Positions 23,801-35,800 of a DNA stretch of 64,000 nucleotides are shown piece by piece. Every line of letters begins with the position of its first letter. Position 1 is the first letter of the stretch. This DNA is from Maylandia zebra (taxonomy: Eukaryota; Chordata; Actinopteri; Cichliformes; Cichlidae). The DNA lies in the NCBI RefSeq assembly GCF_041146795.1, contig NC_135172.1, positions 13,816,137 through 13,880,136 of the forward strand. Reading direction: 5' to 3'. The notes under the pieces are model-generated. The model saw only the letters and a program-made list of their open reading frames with translations, made no database searches and was not told the DNA's origin. Both the position numbers and the translations under genes were made by a program.

Positions 23801-24998
23801 CAATGTTAGAGTACATTTAGCAGATATATTATGAAACATGTTAAAACTGGCCTAAAATCAACCAACCATCATCAACGAAACAACCACCAGTGAATCCCAT
23901 TTAACTAGTTACCTTACTAATTTAACGTTTGTCTTTAACAACCATACCAACCAACAAAATGTCAAGAAACGTATTAAATATGCATTAAAATTACCAAATA
24001 AACTCGAGCATGAACTTGAATTGATTTGTATCCCAGCCTAAAAAGTTTAACTGACCCGTTTAACTGGACGTATGAACGACTTCAAGAATCTGCTGTTAGT
24101 TTCAACGTAACCCCCCCCCCCCCTAAATACTGTACGCTCCAAATATTGCCCCCCCCCCCCCTTCTCAATTAATTTAGGCTGATGAGGCTACCAAGTGGAC
24201 TGCACACACATAATTCCCGACGACCCGGACCAACTCACATAAATGTAATGTGGTCTGTATTATTCCACCCTGGTAAAATTATAACCTTTCCTACCATAAA
24301 GCATTCATGCAGGATAATGTTAAACTTCTGTTTTAAGTGCTGCAGAATATTTTCTAACACAGTCTGAAAAATTAACCTGGATTTATTCTGATAGTTATAT
24401 ATTAGTGTCCGGGAAAAGAAAAACGCTTTCTCAAGTTTCTAAATTCACAAAAGTAAAAATATTTCTCTTATACAATTGTAAAATGAAAACAATCCATTTC
24501 AAGAGATTTAGATTTTGTTTAATAGTTTAGCAGCAAGTTCTGTTTAGACCTTTCTTGGGTTCCAAGAGTCAGCAACCTGAACAGCCTTTCAAAATAAACT
24601 TGTTTTGTCTCGTTTGCTTGCGTTATCCCCTGCAGGAAAATATTCTTGACTATTTCACTTGGCCGCTGAATATATGCCTCCACGTCTCCATCAGTCAGTC
24701 GCAGTGTATAAGTCATTGTACTATCGTAATGAATGCAGCTCTGCCTTGTTTAATAACAATTACCGTTTGCTAACCAGCTAGCTTTAAAGCTATAATGACA
24801 TAATTGGTTCTGTGCATGAACGTAAGAAGGTTAGCATCAAGTCCACACCGGTGCACTCTCAAGTAATACGGTGTCCCTGACCTACGAGGATAACCTGTTT
24901 ACGACGTGCATTTACCTAACTGGTTAGCTACAGCAAACTGCAGCCAGCTGCACAGTAACAGCCTGAAAGCAGCTACGCTGTCACGTTACCTCAAACAT
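20827..24998 (-). CDS. Degenerate zinc-finger-type protein, gene D (about 215 aa)
   Basis: Supported exons are 21562-21400 and 21302-20827. A tiny first exon 24998-24990 (Met-Phe-Glu, then a GTAACG donor) is proposed because it is the in-phase start next to a promoter-like region. Total 648 nt. Exon 2 encodes an acidic segment with EIRVIIKEEEDGW, a motif common in fish zinc-finger proteins upstream of their fingers. Exon 3 should carry fingers but only vestiges remain: CAAEKRFEKPCPATESLQRH with linker SSDEKP, then CKCGKASGNVTVHQC with linker NTGENP, then CPGRDM...HKRNVKSH. No unit has the full C2H2 set. The frame is nevertheless open for 159 codons. It may be a decaying gene or a protein that has lost zinc binding. 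The first exon is the weakest part of the model. Confidence 0.55.
21687..21841 (+). mobile_element. tRNA-SINE 3' portion
   Basis: CCCCAGGGTGGCTGTGGCTA begins a segment that continues with CCAGTGTGTGAATG, GTAAAGCGCTTTGGGGTCC and AAAGCGCTATACAAATACAG. A near-identical copy lies at 46400-46546 and a full-length relative with A and B boxes at 60501-60787. The 5' tRNA-like part is missing here. Confidence 0.75.
21965..22327 (-). mobile_element. Teleost interspersed repeat, SINE-like
   Basis: On the minus strand it begins GGGGCAGCACGGTGGTTAGC, includes GAGTTCAATTCC (B-box-like), GGAGTTTGCATGTTCTCCCC and CCAAAGACATGCAGCTTGTG. It ends in CTGGGATAGGCTCCAGC...CATCCATCC-type sequence. It is a very common fish repeat and sits in the gene D intron. 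The class (SINE or LINE 3' end) is not settled by sequence alone. Confidence 0.65.
22690..23245 (+). pseudogene. LINE (L2-type) ORF2 C-terminal fragment
   Basis: Translation includes LAPVKYRIDFKILLLTFKVL, then MAPSYLNELL, RGDRAFAVAAPRLWNNLPEE and FKMHLKTHFFSLAF. This order is typical of the C-terminal end of fish L2/Rex-type non-LTR retrotransposons. A 3' tail 'gtgctatacaaatacattttg' follows. It is 5'-truncated, as usual for LINEs, and on the opposite strand to gene D. Confidence 0.82.
24109..24162 (+). repeat. Two poly-C tracts
   Basis: C-runs of about 14 and 11 bases (around 24109-24122 and 24149-24161) separated by 26 bases, within the proposed gene D intron. Likely slippage-prone; no function assigned. 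Confidence 0.7.
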
Positions 24999-25150
24999 AG
25001 TGCGAGGTCGGAGCCGACTGTGAAGGATGTCATAGGAGAAACAGGGCTACACACGGGGTTAAGTACAAGCGTTATTCCGGATGGGAGCAGCTGTCATGAA
25101 CTAACCGTGCACTCTGTGCTAGCTAAACTGTGTTGCGCCACCACTTTTTT
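24999..25150 (-). promoter_or_regulatory. Presumed promoter region of gene D
   Basis: A modestly CpG-containing stretch immediately upstream of the proposed gene D start. No TATA box seen. Inferred only from position. Confidence 0.25.
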
Positions 25151-25351
25151 CCCTTTTTTTCTTTTAAACAGCGGTTCTTCTTCTACTCCGCCTCCTCCTC
25201 TTCTTCTTCGACGCTGAAATTGCTGCTGCTGAATTACTGCCTCCCCGTGATTACAAGGTGTGCATCTCTACAGACAGATGACAAAATTAAATATCCATTT
25301 TCTGCCCTCCACTTTTTCAGACATCTTTCCTATTCTCATTCTTCTTCCGGC

Positions 25352-25850
25352 TGCTTCCTTTAGGGGTCGCCACAGCGGATCATCTGCCTCCATCTCACCC
25401 TATCCCCAGCATCCTCCTCTGTCACATCCGACATACCCCAACCCTTCACCACATCCTTCTTTTTATTCCTCCTGACTGCAGCTCCATCTTCAGCATCCAC
25501 TATCCCCTCCTGTGCGCATGCCATCCTTGCGTCTCTAACTTTTTCCCCAAACCGCTCAGCCTGAGCTGTCCCTCTGATGTCTAATCCTGCCTATCCTCAT
25601 CACTCCCAGTAACAATTCGGGCACCTTCAACTCTGCCACCACCAGCTTCACCTACTGCTTTTTTGTCAATGTCTCCAAACCGTATATTATAGCAGGTCTC
25701 ATTACCATCTTAAAAACCTTCCTTTTAACTCTTTCACTTCTGCTCCCTACTCATTATAGATCACAATGTTGTCTGCAAACATCACAGTCTATGGAAACTC
25801 CTGCCTGATCTCATCAACCTGTCCATCACCATAAGCAGTCACACTGAAAG
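25352..25850 (-). pseudogene. RTE-type LINE relic (reverse transcriptase end)
   Basis: On the minus strand, 25835-25755 reads LMVMDRL...FPWTVMFADNIVICS-like with one stop, the reverse-transcriptase catalytic region (normally F-A-D-D). Further down come a GDEDRQD segment and the tail ATCCGCTGTGGCGACCCCTAAAGG. It is interrupted and frameshifted. A tail-only copy lies at 9345-9415. Confidence 0.72.
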
Positions 25851-26007
25851 TGAAATAGATATGCAAATATGCATATTTACTGCTGCACACTTGCAGACTG
25901 AAATGTAGCCTGTTGAAATATGTGAGGTAAAACCCTTTCCCTGGTTCACTGACGAACCATATTTCTGATTGTTTCCAAAAGCTTTCCTACTTGACAATAA
26001 TATTTTA

Positions 26008-26130
26008 TGACCCCCAATTCCTAAAAAGCTGGGATGCTGGGTCAAATGTAAATAAAAACAGAACACAAAGATTTGAGAAATCCTATACACCCATATCTTC
26101 TTCATCAGAGAACATTGAAAACATTAGCAT
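26008..26130. repeat. MITE-like repeat end
   Basis: CCCCCAATTCCTAAAAAGCTGGGATGCTG...AAATAAAAACAGAACACAAAG matches a common teleost repeat that starts near TTGGAATTGGGG-type termini. Second end not located. Confidence 0.35.
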
Positions 26131-26739
26131 TTCATTTGTAATCTGATAGCAGACTTTGGGCGTGTTGGTGCAAAAACACGTTTATGCCTCTCAAACTACC
26201 ATCTTTTGTGTTTTTTGTAGATTTCACTAAAGAAAATGCAACAAATGATGTGTTTTTCGTTTTGTTTTGTTTCTTGTGGTTGCAATACTTCAGCATCTAC
26301 TGTAGCTAGGACTACAGAAGACGAGGAGCATAAAGGGAGTGACTTTTTTTTAAGTGTCAGGTGATTTTAAATGCAGTGTTTCTATCAGGTCAATAAACAT
26401 CAGAAAACATACTAACTGTTTGTGTGCAGTGTGTTGCTAGCTAAAGGTCCAGCTGTATTTCACAGGGTATTTCACTCAGAGGTGGAGAAAGATAAGAGAG
26501 ACAGGACAGGAGAGGGAGATAAGAAGTTACATTTAAAGGTAGGGAAATTAAAAACTTAAAGTCTTCATGTGTCTAAACCATTTACTGTGTCTGTACATGG
26601 GGCAATATGCTGCCAAACAAACTGAGGTAGACTAACTGTGATATTTAAGGCTACATGAAAATCCTCTGCAGGTTAGTGCAGGATAAACAGGTTAGTTTTT
26701 TGTACTGTGATGGGTTTAATGTAAAGAACAGTGTCTGTG
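26131..26739. other. Intergenic spacer
   Basis: No gene or repeat recognised between gene D and bfar in this stretch. Confidence 0.4.
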
Positions 26740-26834
26740 ACTGTTAATGAGAGTGTGGGGAGTGAGTTGGAGGGTGGGGTGGGCTGCTTTTAACTATGTA
26801 AAGCACTTTGTGCTACATTTTTTGTATGAAAAGT

Positions 26835-26931
<97 letters not shown>
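26740..26931 (+). repeat. LINE 3' tail with (TTGA)n microsatellite
   Basis: TATGTAAAGCACTTTGTGCT and AAAGTGCTTTATAAATAAAG are followed by about 20 copies of TTGA (26850-26931). This is a typical non-LTR 3' end with its short tandem tail. Confidence 0.75.
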
Positions 26932-28130
26932 GCATGCACAGTGATCGTGGTTTCATGGTCAGAGTTAAGTTACATCAAGTGTAGCAGAGTATCATTGATA
27001 TAAATTAACTAACCCTAACCCTGATGCTGATGCTGAGATCCACTAACATCTGCTGACATCTGGTTGAACATCTACAAAGAGGAGCAGATCAGCTGGTCAC
27101 AGCTTGTACAATAAGAAAATCTACTTGAGCTCTCAATAGAAATGATTGTGATTTGTGATCCCCCCCCCCCACACACACACACACACTGAGTCATGAGTCA
27201 TTACATCCAATTTTAGGGTCCCTCCACCCGCTGAATCCCACTTTAACTCCTGACTGTACACATTTTCCTGTTTAGAGGCGGAACCACCCTCTACAATGTA
27301 GACTGAAAATAGAGCTGTATTTTTTATTTTCCTCCTTTTTCCTCAGATTCAAGCTGAGTATAATTAGAATTAAAATAAAAGTTAGACTAGAGTTTGTATT
27401 CCCATCAACTGGTATTATTTTTTTTTATCATTATGATAATACTGTATTTAAACTTTTTTCTGGGAGTAACTGGAGTAAACTTAAGCATCCATTATTGAAA
27501 ATGTCTCAGATCTCAAACAAAGTCAAATAGTATTCAAATCAGTTCAGAAGCTAAAATGAAATAAGACAAATTTTGATGAGAAAAAACTATGGGACAGGAA
27601 AAAAGATTATTCACGAGAGATTACATTGCCTAAAAAATAAACATGCATTTGCTTCCACACATGATCACAATGTAGAAATAAAACTCTCACAATTGATGTC
27701 TGAAGTAAAAGCACAAAAAGAAAGTAGTTACTGACTACTACTCAAAGTAGCAAGTAAAGGCTGTGACTAATTTGAAGTACTTTAGACGCGGATTGTGTTC
27801 GAGTTATAAAACTTATTCGCCGTCTGATTATATTCACTATTATTCATATTAATCTGCAAAATACCAGTGTTTCCAGGGAATAGAAGCACATTTATTTCCG
27901 GTTACTGTAGTAAAGCAGAAGAGTGAAAGCAGCATAAAATGAACCGATTACACTGTGCCAGGTACTTTCTGCCACTCTGCCATCATGATGGTGATTTAGG
28001 ATAATATGAAGAAGCATAACACACTGTAAACTCGACAGGGTCTCTGTAAAAAGCTTGTGTGTATTTTAATGTTATAATGTGGTGCTGAGGAATAATAAAA
28101 ATGAGCCTCAGGATCTGATCTGCGCTGAAC
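26932..28130. other. Intergenic spacer upstream of bfar
   Basis: Contains a poly-C/(AC)n tract at about 27161-27186 and two telomere-like TAACCC/CTAACCC units at 27006-27019, too few to mean anything. No exon is supported. Confidence 0.4.
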
Positions 28131-28728
28131 TGACGCAGGTGTTAAAAAAAGTCACGTCTGCTGGATTGAGCTCTCACTCTACCCAGGAGGAGGACACCGG
28201 ACCTCTTCCTCACCGGTGACGACATTGTGAGGTAGGCGGGTGGCAGGTACGCATTCAGGCGCATGCGTGGTTGTGGTTGCTTGCATGTGGGGGTTTCCAC
28301 TGCAGGAGGAGGCTGTGAAAGAGCAGAACTGCTTGAGAACTGCTACTGTGTGTGGATACGTTGAGTTGTACTCGCGAAATGAGCCTGAAATCTAGTTATT
28401 AGCCGGATAGTCATGCCACTCTGCAGTCGGTCACCTGTCAGAGACCAGTCCTGAGGCGAGTAACAACTGTAGGTTAGCCAACTGAACCACACCAGTTAGC
28501 AGTTAGTAACTTAGCAATCAGCGCGTACTGTTGAGCTAAGTTTGGCTTACTAGCATGTAAGCCTTGAAGCTAACGATAGCGCAGTTTGGTACTAATAATT
28601 GTAGTTAACCCATGTTTGCAGATCAGCAGTAACCGATGTGCAACTAGCGCATAGCTAGCAACTAGCTAGCTAATTAGAGAGTGAAGCTAACGTCTAGGGC
28701 TGTTAAACTGTACCTGCGTGCTGTCACA
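28131..28728 (+). promoter_or_regulatory. bfar: bfar promoter and probable 5' non-coding exon
   Basis: GCGCATGCGTGG at 28261-28272 is an NRF1-like site. CpG-bearing sequence extends to about 28450. A GTAAGT donor at 28729 could end a 5' untranslated exon that splices to the acceptor 'ttcag' ending at 29872. The transcription start was not determined. Confidence 0.45.
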
Positions 28729-29472
28729 GTAAGTGAGCAAACTGTTTTGTTTATGTATTCAGACTTGGTAATGGTTCACCCTTTGTTATTTGAAAATCAA
28801 ATAAGTTGCACTGTTTGACAGAGTGCTGTCACGAGCCCCTGTTTGTATACGGAAATCAAGTGACTTTTAAGTACTTGTCATATTTAGCTGCCTTTAAGTC
28901 AGAAGTCGCGCTTTAATTGCTTGCTGACATCCTATCCCAAGTACCATAGTTTTGAATTAATTTCAATCATAGTTCCTCAGCCACAACTAATTATGGTTAT
29001 GTTTGCTTTTAAATGCTTGCAGTATTACTTTAGATTTCAGATGTGTGGGGATATATTTATTTTTAGCCATTTACTGAGTTTTCAAGTTCACTTTTTTTGC
29101 AAGAATTTAAAAACGTGATATGGAAATGAAACGAAAGCTGTCAAATCCAGTGAAAATGCCAACTACTTTCTGTTTTCAGTTTGTACAGTGTTTTGAGTTT
29201 CGAGATGTCATGTCAGAAAAACAGATTCTCGTTTATAAAATATTTGTTTACTGAGCAAAAACATGACTGGTCGCTTTACCCCTTAAATCAAGCACGAGCA
29301 AAGCACAGGGCCATCCAGTTATGCAGTTTTGAAATGTTAAAAGAACTGTTGTTGGCAAATATATTTGGATTGTAGTGCCGAGGATAGGCTTGGTGGAAGC
29401 ACTGCTATCTCTTTTTCTTCTTCTTCTTCTTTTTTTTTAAAGTAAACATTTTTCTACGTGACGCATTTAGAG

Positions 29473-29786
29473 CATGGGTCTGAAACTTAAATGAGCCGTG
29501 GATCACTGCTGGCACTGTCATCTCATTGGAGGGCCACTTTAGTGCTCAAGTAGTACGAACAAGAAAACACCGACACCTATTTCCAAAAAAGTAGTGTTTA
29601 ATGCAGACATAAGTGTACACATTAGTGTTTGACTGCTAGTGAAAATTGTTTTCTTTACAAATAATTCTCTCACTGAACTAACACAGCCAATCCAACATGT
29701 TTGTACATGTTTATACAACTCAGTCCTCCCTAACAAAAAAACTTAACTTCAAGGGCACAATATATTTCTTGAGTTCGAGACCGCTG
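29473..29786. mobile_element. hAT MITE (314 bp) in bfar 5' intron
   Basis: It starts CATGGGTCTGAAACTT and ends CTTGAGTTCGAGACCGCTG, imperfect inverted ends of the CAGGGGTC family. The flanks are ATTTAGAG (29465-29472) and ATTTACAG (29787-29794), a 7-of-8 target duplication. It lies 86 bp upstream of the first coding exon. Confidence 0.75.
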
Positions 29787-29880
29787 ATTTACAGCTTGCA
29801 CCCATATCCTACTTAAAACCTAAAATGTTATAGTTTCTGATTTAAGGCTTATTAACCTTGTGTCTCCTTCAGACTTGGAT

Positions 29881-32800
29881 ATGTTGCAGCAGATGAAGTT
29901 GAATTCAGCAAATGACAGTGTGGAGGAATTAATGGATGAGTCTTCTCTCTTATCCGAGTCTTCCGACCCTCCTCAGTTAAAGTCTTCAGCGAGCGGCATC
30001 TCAGAAAATGAATTTTCTTGTCACTGTTGCTATGACATCTTGGTCAACCCTACTACCCTGACCTGCGGTCATAACTTCTGTCGGCACTGTCTCGCTCTAT
30101 GGTGGGAGTCCTCGCAGAAGAATGAGTGCCCAGAGTGCCGGGAGAAGTGGGAAGGCTTTCCTAAAATCAACATACTGCTGAGGTATGCTTCTCATAGCTG
30201 TGCCATATCAGTGGGTTAATGTTTGATATTCTGGCTGCTTTATTCACATCTCACAGAGACTTACTGGCGACTTCTACTAAGCTTGCTTAGTTAGCTTTAT
30301 TAAGAAATGGAAAGTTTGGATGACCAGTAATGATGTGTGCAGTTACACCAGAAGCAGACATTCATTATTGTTTCACCATAACCTCTTATTGAAGAGCAAA
30401 GCACAATATAAGATTGGGAAGAAGCTAGCTGATATGTCATTTAGTAAATCCTAAAAATAAATTGAGTACATTAAGCCTAAAGTTTGATGCTTTTTCTTAG
30501 TGGTAGAAGATCCCCATTTCAGTTCTAGGAAACTCTAATCTCTTTAGGATTATGTTTCATGGAGAAAAAAAAGCTTGGTGATGTTTTCACCACAGCGAAA
30601 TCCACATTAGAGGTGAACACTTTTACAATAATATCTGTGATTTGTTTCACTTTCACTCTCTCTCATACTCGCAGTCACATGACCGTTTTTTTGTTCTACT
30701 GAAAGACACGAGAGCAAATATTAGACACAAATATTTTGACATGAGAGTAACCAGGAACTAATGATCTGTGGTAAGGACGTGCGGTTTATAAGAAATGGAT
30801 GACAACTGATTGACATACTGATGTTTCAACCTAAGATGTGGAAATGTTCTCGCTCAGATGCAGCTGAAAACAGCTGCCAAGATCGAAGATGTCGTTCAGA
30901 CACTCGTCTCTCCATTGAATTTAAAAAAGAAAAGAAAAGAAGTATTTATCAGCTTGCCCACAAATTTTCCTTGACATTGCTGTGTCAAGATGGTTTATCT
31001 TCATGTGCTCCGCGGAGATAAGTTAGTCCTGCTTAGTTTGATATAGATATCAAACTGATATAATCATATGTAATCCTCTTCTTTTTAGGGATGCAACTGA
31101 CAAACTTTTTGGTGAGGTCGTACAGCGGAGGAAAGCGGAAATCCAAGCAAACCCCAAAATCTCCCGGAGCTTGTTGGCTTTCCAGAGGTACTTTGATTCT
31201 CAAATATGTTTTGGTATATATATGTATATATTGGTGTAAAGTCCATGAAGACTGTCAATTTAAAAACAAGTCTAGCCATTTAGCAACTAACGTTTCACAC
31301 CATGGGCAGTCTAACATTGCATGCATGTTGAAAAGCTGGGATTTCCAAAGACTGGGTTCAGTCTCACCTTCCTGTAATCAGAGGAAAGCTGCAAACAAAC
31401 GTGAAGCATTTGATTCACTAATCCTTTTTGCTGACATCACAGCCTGCTTCAAAGACAGCACATACAAGCTGGTGCTCTCCTGAGGCTCAAAGCTAAAGCA
31501 GCCCTGAGAGTAAATGTAAATGCAACTCCAAGAAGTACCAATTCTGAATAAATTGTTAATTTACAAAGCTGACATGGCCTGGTGGTGCCAAAAAATCCAA
31601 ATAAACACTGCCAAGAAAATCCTACAGGGAAGATGATACATCTGGAGGTGTGGACAGTGACCTGGTCTTAATCATGCTCACTGGGAAATCTGACCGGTTT
31701 AAATTCAGCTTTCCAGAAGCCCAAAGAGCTAACCCTGAGATATACACTAGCCACAACTGGCTGTGGAGCAGACTCACTAACTCAGCCATGAGTTGTCTGC
31801 TGGGTCTTTACCAGATACAGTGATTTAATTCCTCCATCCTTCAGTATGATGCTGACTGACTCAAAGGAAGCTCGTACAACAGGAGGTTTAGCCATGGATG
31901 ATCCATCAGTCTGCTCCTCACACCTTCGTTTCTTAACTAAGTTCCAGATGCTGCAGTTTCATGCGTTACGCTTTGCAAAGAGATCTATTAACCCTGGAAT
32001 GAATGAGACTCATGACTGGAATGTTTTGGGATTGAATTTTCAGTGTTGTAGATTTTCCACAGAGAGCAAATTTGCCCTAGTGGTTATCGCACTGCACACA
32101 GTGACGCCATACTTATCCACATAATCAGGCTGTGGGTCAGATTGCGTAATGTCACAGGAGTGAGTGCTGCTTCAGCACACAAACCAATCGTAGAAAATGG
32201 CTGTGAACTGGGAAAAATGCTTATGTGGAAAAAGAGCTTCCAATAGTCTGTCCTTCTTGTGGTTACCCTGTACTCCGATGCTCTGGAATAACCTTCCCCT
32301 CCAAATTAGACAAGCGTCATCAGTGCAGGTCTTTAAGTCCAGATTGAAAACCTATTTTTATTCCCTGGCGTTTAACTCTGTAGGAAACTGACACCTTCTT
32401 ATTTATTTTATTGTATGTAATGATTTTATGGTATTTTTAATTTGGTAGTTGTTTTGATCTGTGTTGTTCAGCACTTTGGTCTGCCTGGTGTGTTCTTAAA
32501 GTGCTATAAAAATAAACGATGATGATGATGATGATGATGACTTGAAACACAGCATTGCACACACACCATTGTTTGGCACTGACTTTAAGTAGCTTTAAAC
32601 TCAACGCTGACCCTTTGCCATACTGATCTCATCTTTGCCAACTTGCCTGACGTCTCCTTCATTTTTCACTTGTATTTATTTGCACGTACTTCATTTATTT
32701 TGGGTTTTTAATAAAACTGGGCCAGCTTTACAAAGCCCATCCTTCATGTTTGTCTTCCTCATCTTAGATATGGTGACAACCTGGGTAGATCCAAGACAAC

Positions 32801-35800
32801 CCAGCACAAAGGAGCAGGCTTTTTCTTCTCTGGAGTCCTAACTGCACTCACATGTGTGGCTGTAAGTACACACAAGCAGGTTAGAAATGCCTCCTTGCTC
32901 TTAAACATTACCTTCTGGATTTTCTTGCAACGGCAATGATGAGTTGCCCATTTTATTAGGATTTGTGCTGATTTCATAAACGGTATGTGTAAGGTAGACA
33001 CGGCTCTTCGTTTTGAAAGTGCCTTGTGTCTTACTTATGCTTTCGTTGAACATGTGTCTCCTAGTACCCTAAGTGACTAGCAGAGGGCATGTCCTCCTCA
33101 GTCTCAGTTGCTAGTGCCAAGTTACTTTGAATATAACCTGATTTTCCATCTCTAAATTGTGGACCTCTTTAGAATCAAAACATTACTACATTCCTAACCC
33201 TACATGTTGCAAAGCCTGTAATTGTTTAGTTTGTTGTCTTTTAACCAAAGCATCAAAATTATGTAATATTGAGGCACTTGGGAACAACGTCCCCCTGTGT
33301 TTTGCCACGTGGCTGAAAATGTATGTCTGAGTGTGTACGGTGCAGGGAATAAGTAAACAGATTACAACATAGTTCTGTTTTTGACCTCAGTTCATGGTGA
33401 TGATTATTGGGTCGTCTTAGGTGAACTAAGTGTTGTCATTTCTGCAAAGCCTCAGTTTATTTTGGATGCTTTGGGCAATCTGTTGTGGAAATATAGACTG
33501 GGCCAACTCAGCTGCAGGTTCAAGTTAAACAAATGTAGCGACATCTGGTGAAGTTGGATTATTATTGCAAGGTGAGGTAATGGTTATACCAGGGGTGGGC
33601 AATCTCAGTCCACGAGGGCCGGTGTCCCTGCAGGTTTTAGATCTCACCTTAGGTCAACACACCTGAATCACATGATTAGTTCGTTACCAGGCCTCTGGAG
33701 AACTGCAGGACATGTTGAGGAGCTAATTTAGCCATTTAAATCAGCTGTGTTGGTTCAAGGACACATCTAAAACCTGCAGGGACACCGGCCCTCGTGGACT
33801 GAGATTGCCCACCCCTGGGTTAAACTATTCAGACCAGTGTTCCTGTGTATGTTTGTAGGTGATGGTGTTGGTGTATCACTGGAGCAGTGGTCCAGTGGAT
33901 CAGCATGACCTGCTGATCACTAAGCCCGTGTCTCACTGGACACCTGAAGAGGTTGTATCCTGGCTCGAAAACCTGGGTCCCTGGGCCCAGCTGTACAAAG
34001 AACCCTTCCAGCAGGAGAACGTCAATGGAAGGTGAATTATTATTTATTTATTTTTTAAAGAAATGTATTCATTAATGTTTTTAAAATCAATATGATAATT
34101 TCTCTGGTTCAGGCTCCTGTTGATGCTGGGGGAAGAAGAGTTGTTGAAATCGCCTTACAGCATTGAAAATCCGGCTCACAGACGGGTTATTCTGGCTGAA
34201 CTGGAAAGAGTTAAAGCTCTTGGGGTCAAACCTCCCCAGAACCTCTGGGAATACAAGGTGACCACACTTCTGCGTCAGAATGGCTGATGCTCAGTATTAT
34301 TAACATCTTTACAAGTTGCACATTGTGTTTTGCTGGTAAAGCAGCACATCTGCATTTCCACAGTTAAAGAACCGTCTCTTTACTGTTTCTGTCAGGCGGC
34401 TAATGCGGGGAAGTCTCTGTTCTTGCTGTACGCACTGAAGCGCTCCCCTCGTCTCACAATCTTTTACTTGTATTTGTTCGACTACTCTGAGACCTTCCTG
34501 CCCTTCCTGCACACTTGTTGTCCAGCCGTCACAGACAGCGATCAACCAGTGGAGAGCAGTTTTGTCAGCTCACAGGTACAAACCAGACAAACTTCCCACT
34601 GAAATGACACATGAATAATAAATTGTAATATACTGTAACGAGCTGAAAATGAAAACACTGGGGACCTTTTGTAAATTACATACTGTGATTGCTTCTGGTA
34701 ATTAGATGAAGACGGCGCTGTGAGCATGAAGATGTTTAGACTTCTTTAAACTTTGCTCCATGTGCAATGCATATGACTATTCAGGTTACATGTTTTGTTC
34801 CTGCCCCCCCCCCCCCCCTTTTTTTTTTTTTTCTCTTTTAAAACTTATTAATTTAGGTGGATCCCAGCTGGCAACAATGGGCAGAGTTTCTTGTGAAATA
34901 CTGTCTGCTTCCATACCAGCTGATCGCAGAGTTTGCTTGGGACTGGTTGGCCGTTCACTACTGGACATCCCGTTTCATCATTGTTAATGCCATGCTGCTG
35001 TCTGTCCTTGAAGGTTGCGCCCTATGGAGACTGTGGATGAGAGCCAGGATCAGGTAAATGCAGTGTGAGGGTTGGGTGATTTTCTTTTTGCTCTTGTTTT
35101 TATTATGCAAACACTGAAATAGATTTTAAACTGTCTCAATCCAGATTAGTTCTGCACAGTTTGATAAATACTCTCTAATAAAAATCTAGTTATTAATACA
35201 GTTACGGTCATTGGGTATGTGTGTTATGGCAAAAAGTAAGATCAGATTGTACTTTTGTTATACTAACTTTGAGAAGGAAGTGATAGTCGAAATAAAAGAT
35301 GTGTATACTGTGGTCACGTGGCATACTTTGGTCATCACAAGGCATATTAGTGTTACTGGGAACATTTTCTGGTGCCAAATTAATGGGTATGTGAACCTAG
35401 ATAAAAATGTTTTTACTTAATTTCAGTGACTGATAAGACCCAGACACAGTAAGTGAATATTCCTGCCAGTCAGGAATATAAACACTGAAACTCAACAGCT
35501 CCAAAAGTCAATTTTTTATCCTAAAATGCTGGTTAAGTGTAAATATTATCTTATCTGAAAGACATGCAGTACGTCCCGCTGAAGGAAAACAGGACCTGCT
35601 TAAACATTCCTTGCAGTTCTGTGCAAACCATTGTATTAATGTCATGTTTTCTGCATTGTATGCATAGACTGTATAAAAGGTGGATGTAGTGATGGTGACA
35701 TCACCTATTGGCTAATGAAAACAAATGGAGCACAGACTTCTCTGCAACTGCAAGTCTTTTTGTATCCAGAGTCGCCCCCTGCTGGCTGTTAGAAAGATTT

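Noticed and set aside
24519-24716. A 65-codon minus-strand frame beginning MTYTLRLTDG, as a first exon of gene D
   Set aside because: Its only phase-compatible donor (after ACA-AAA-CAA) is weak, it resembles no known zinc-finger leader, and the short start at 24998 fits the phase better. It is kept only as an alternative.
27006-27019. Interstitial telomeric repeat (CTAACCCTAACCC)
   Set aside because: Only about two units; expected by chance.
31846-32124. A 92-codon frame in bfar intron 2 as a separate gene
   Set aside because: No domain, no splice logic, and the flanks are repeat-derived.
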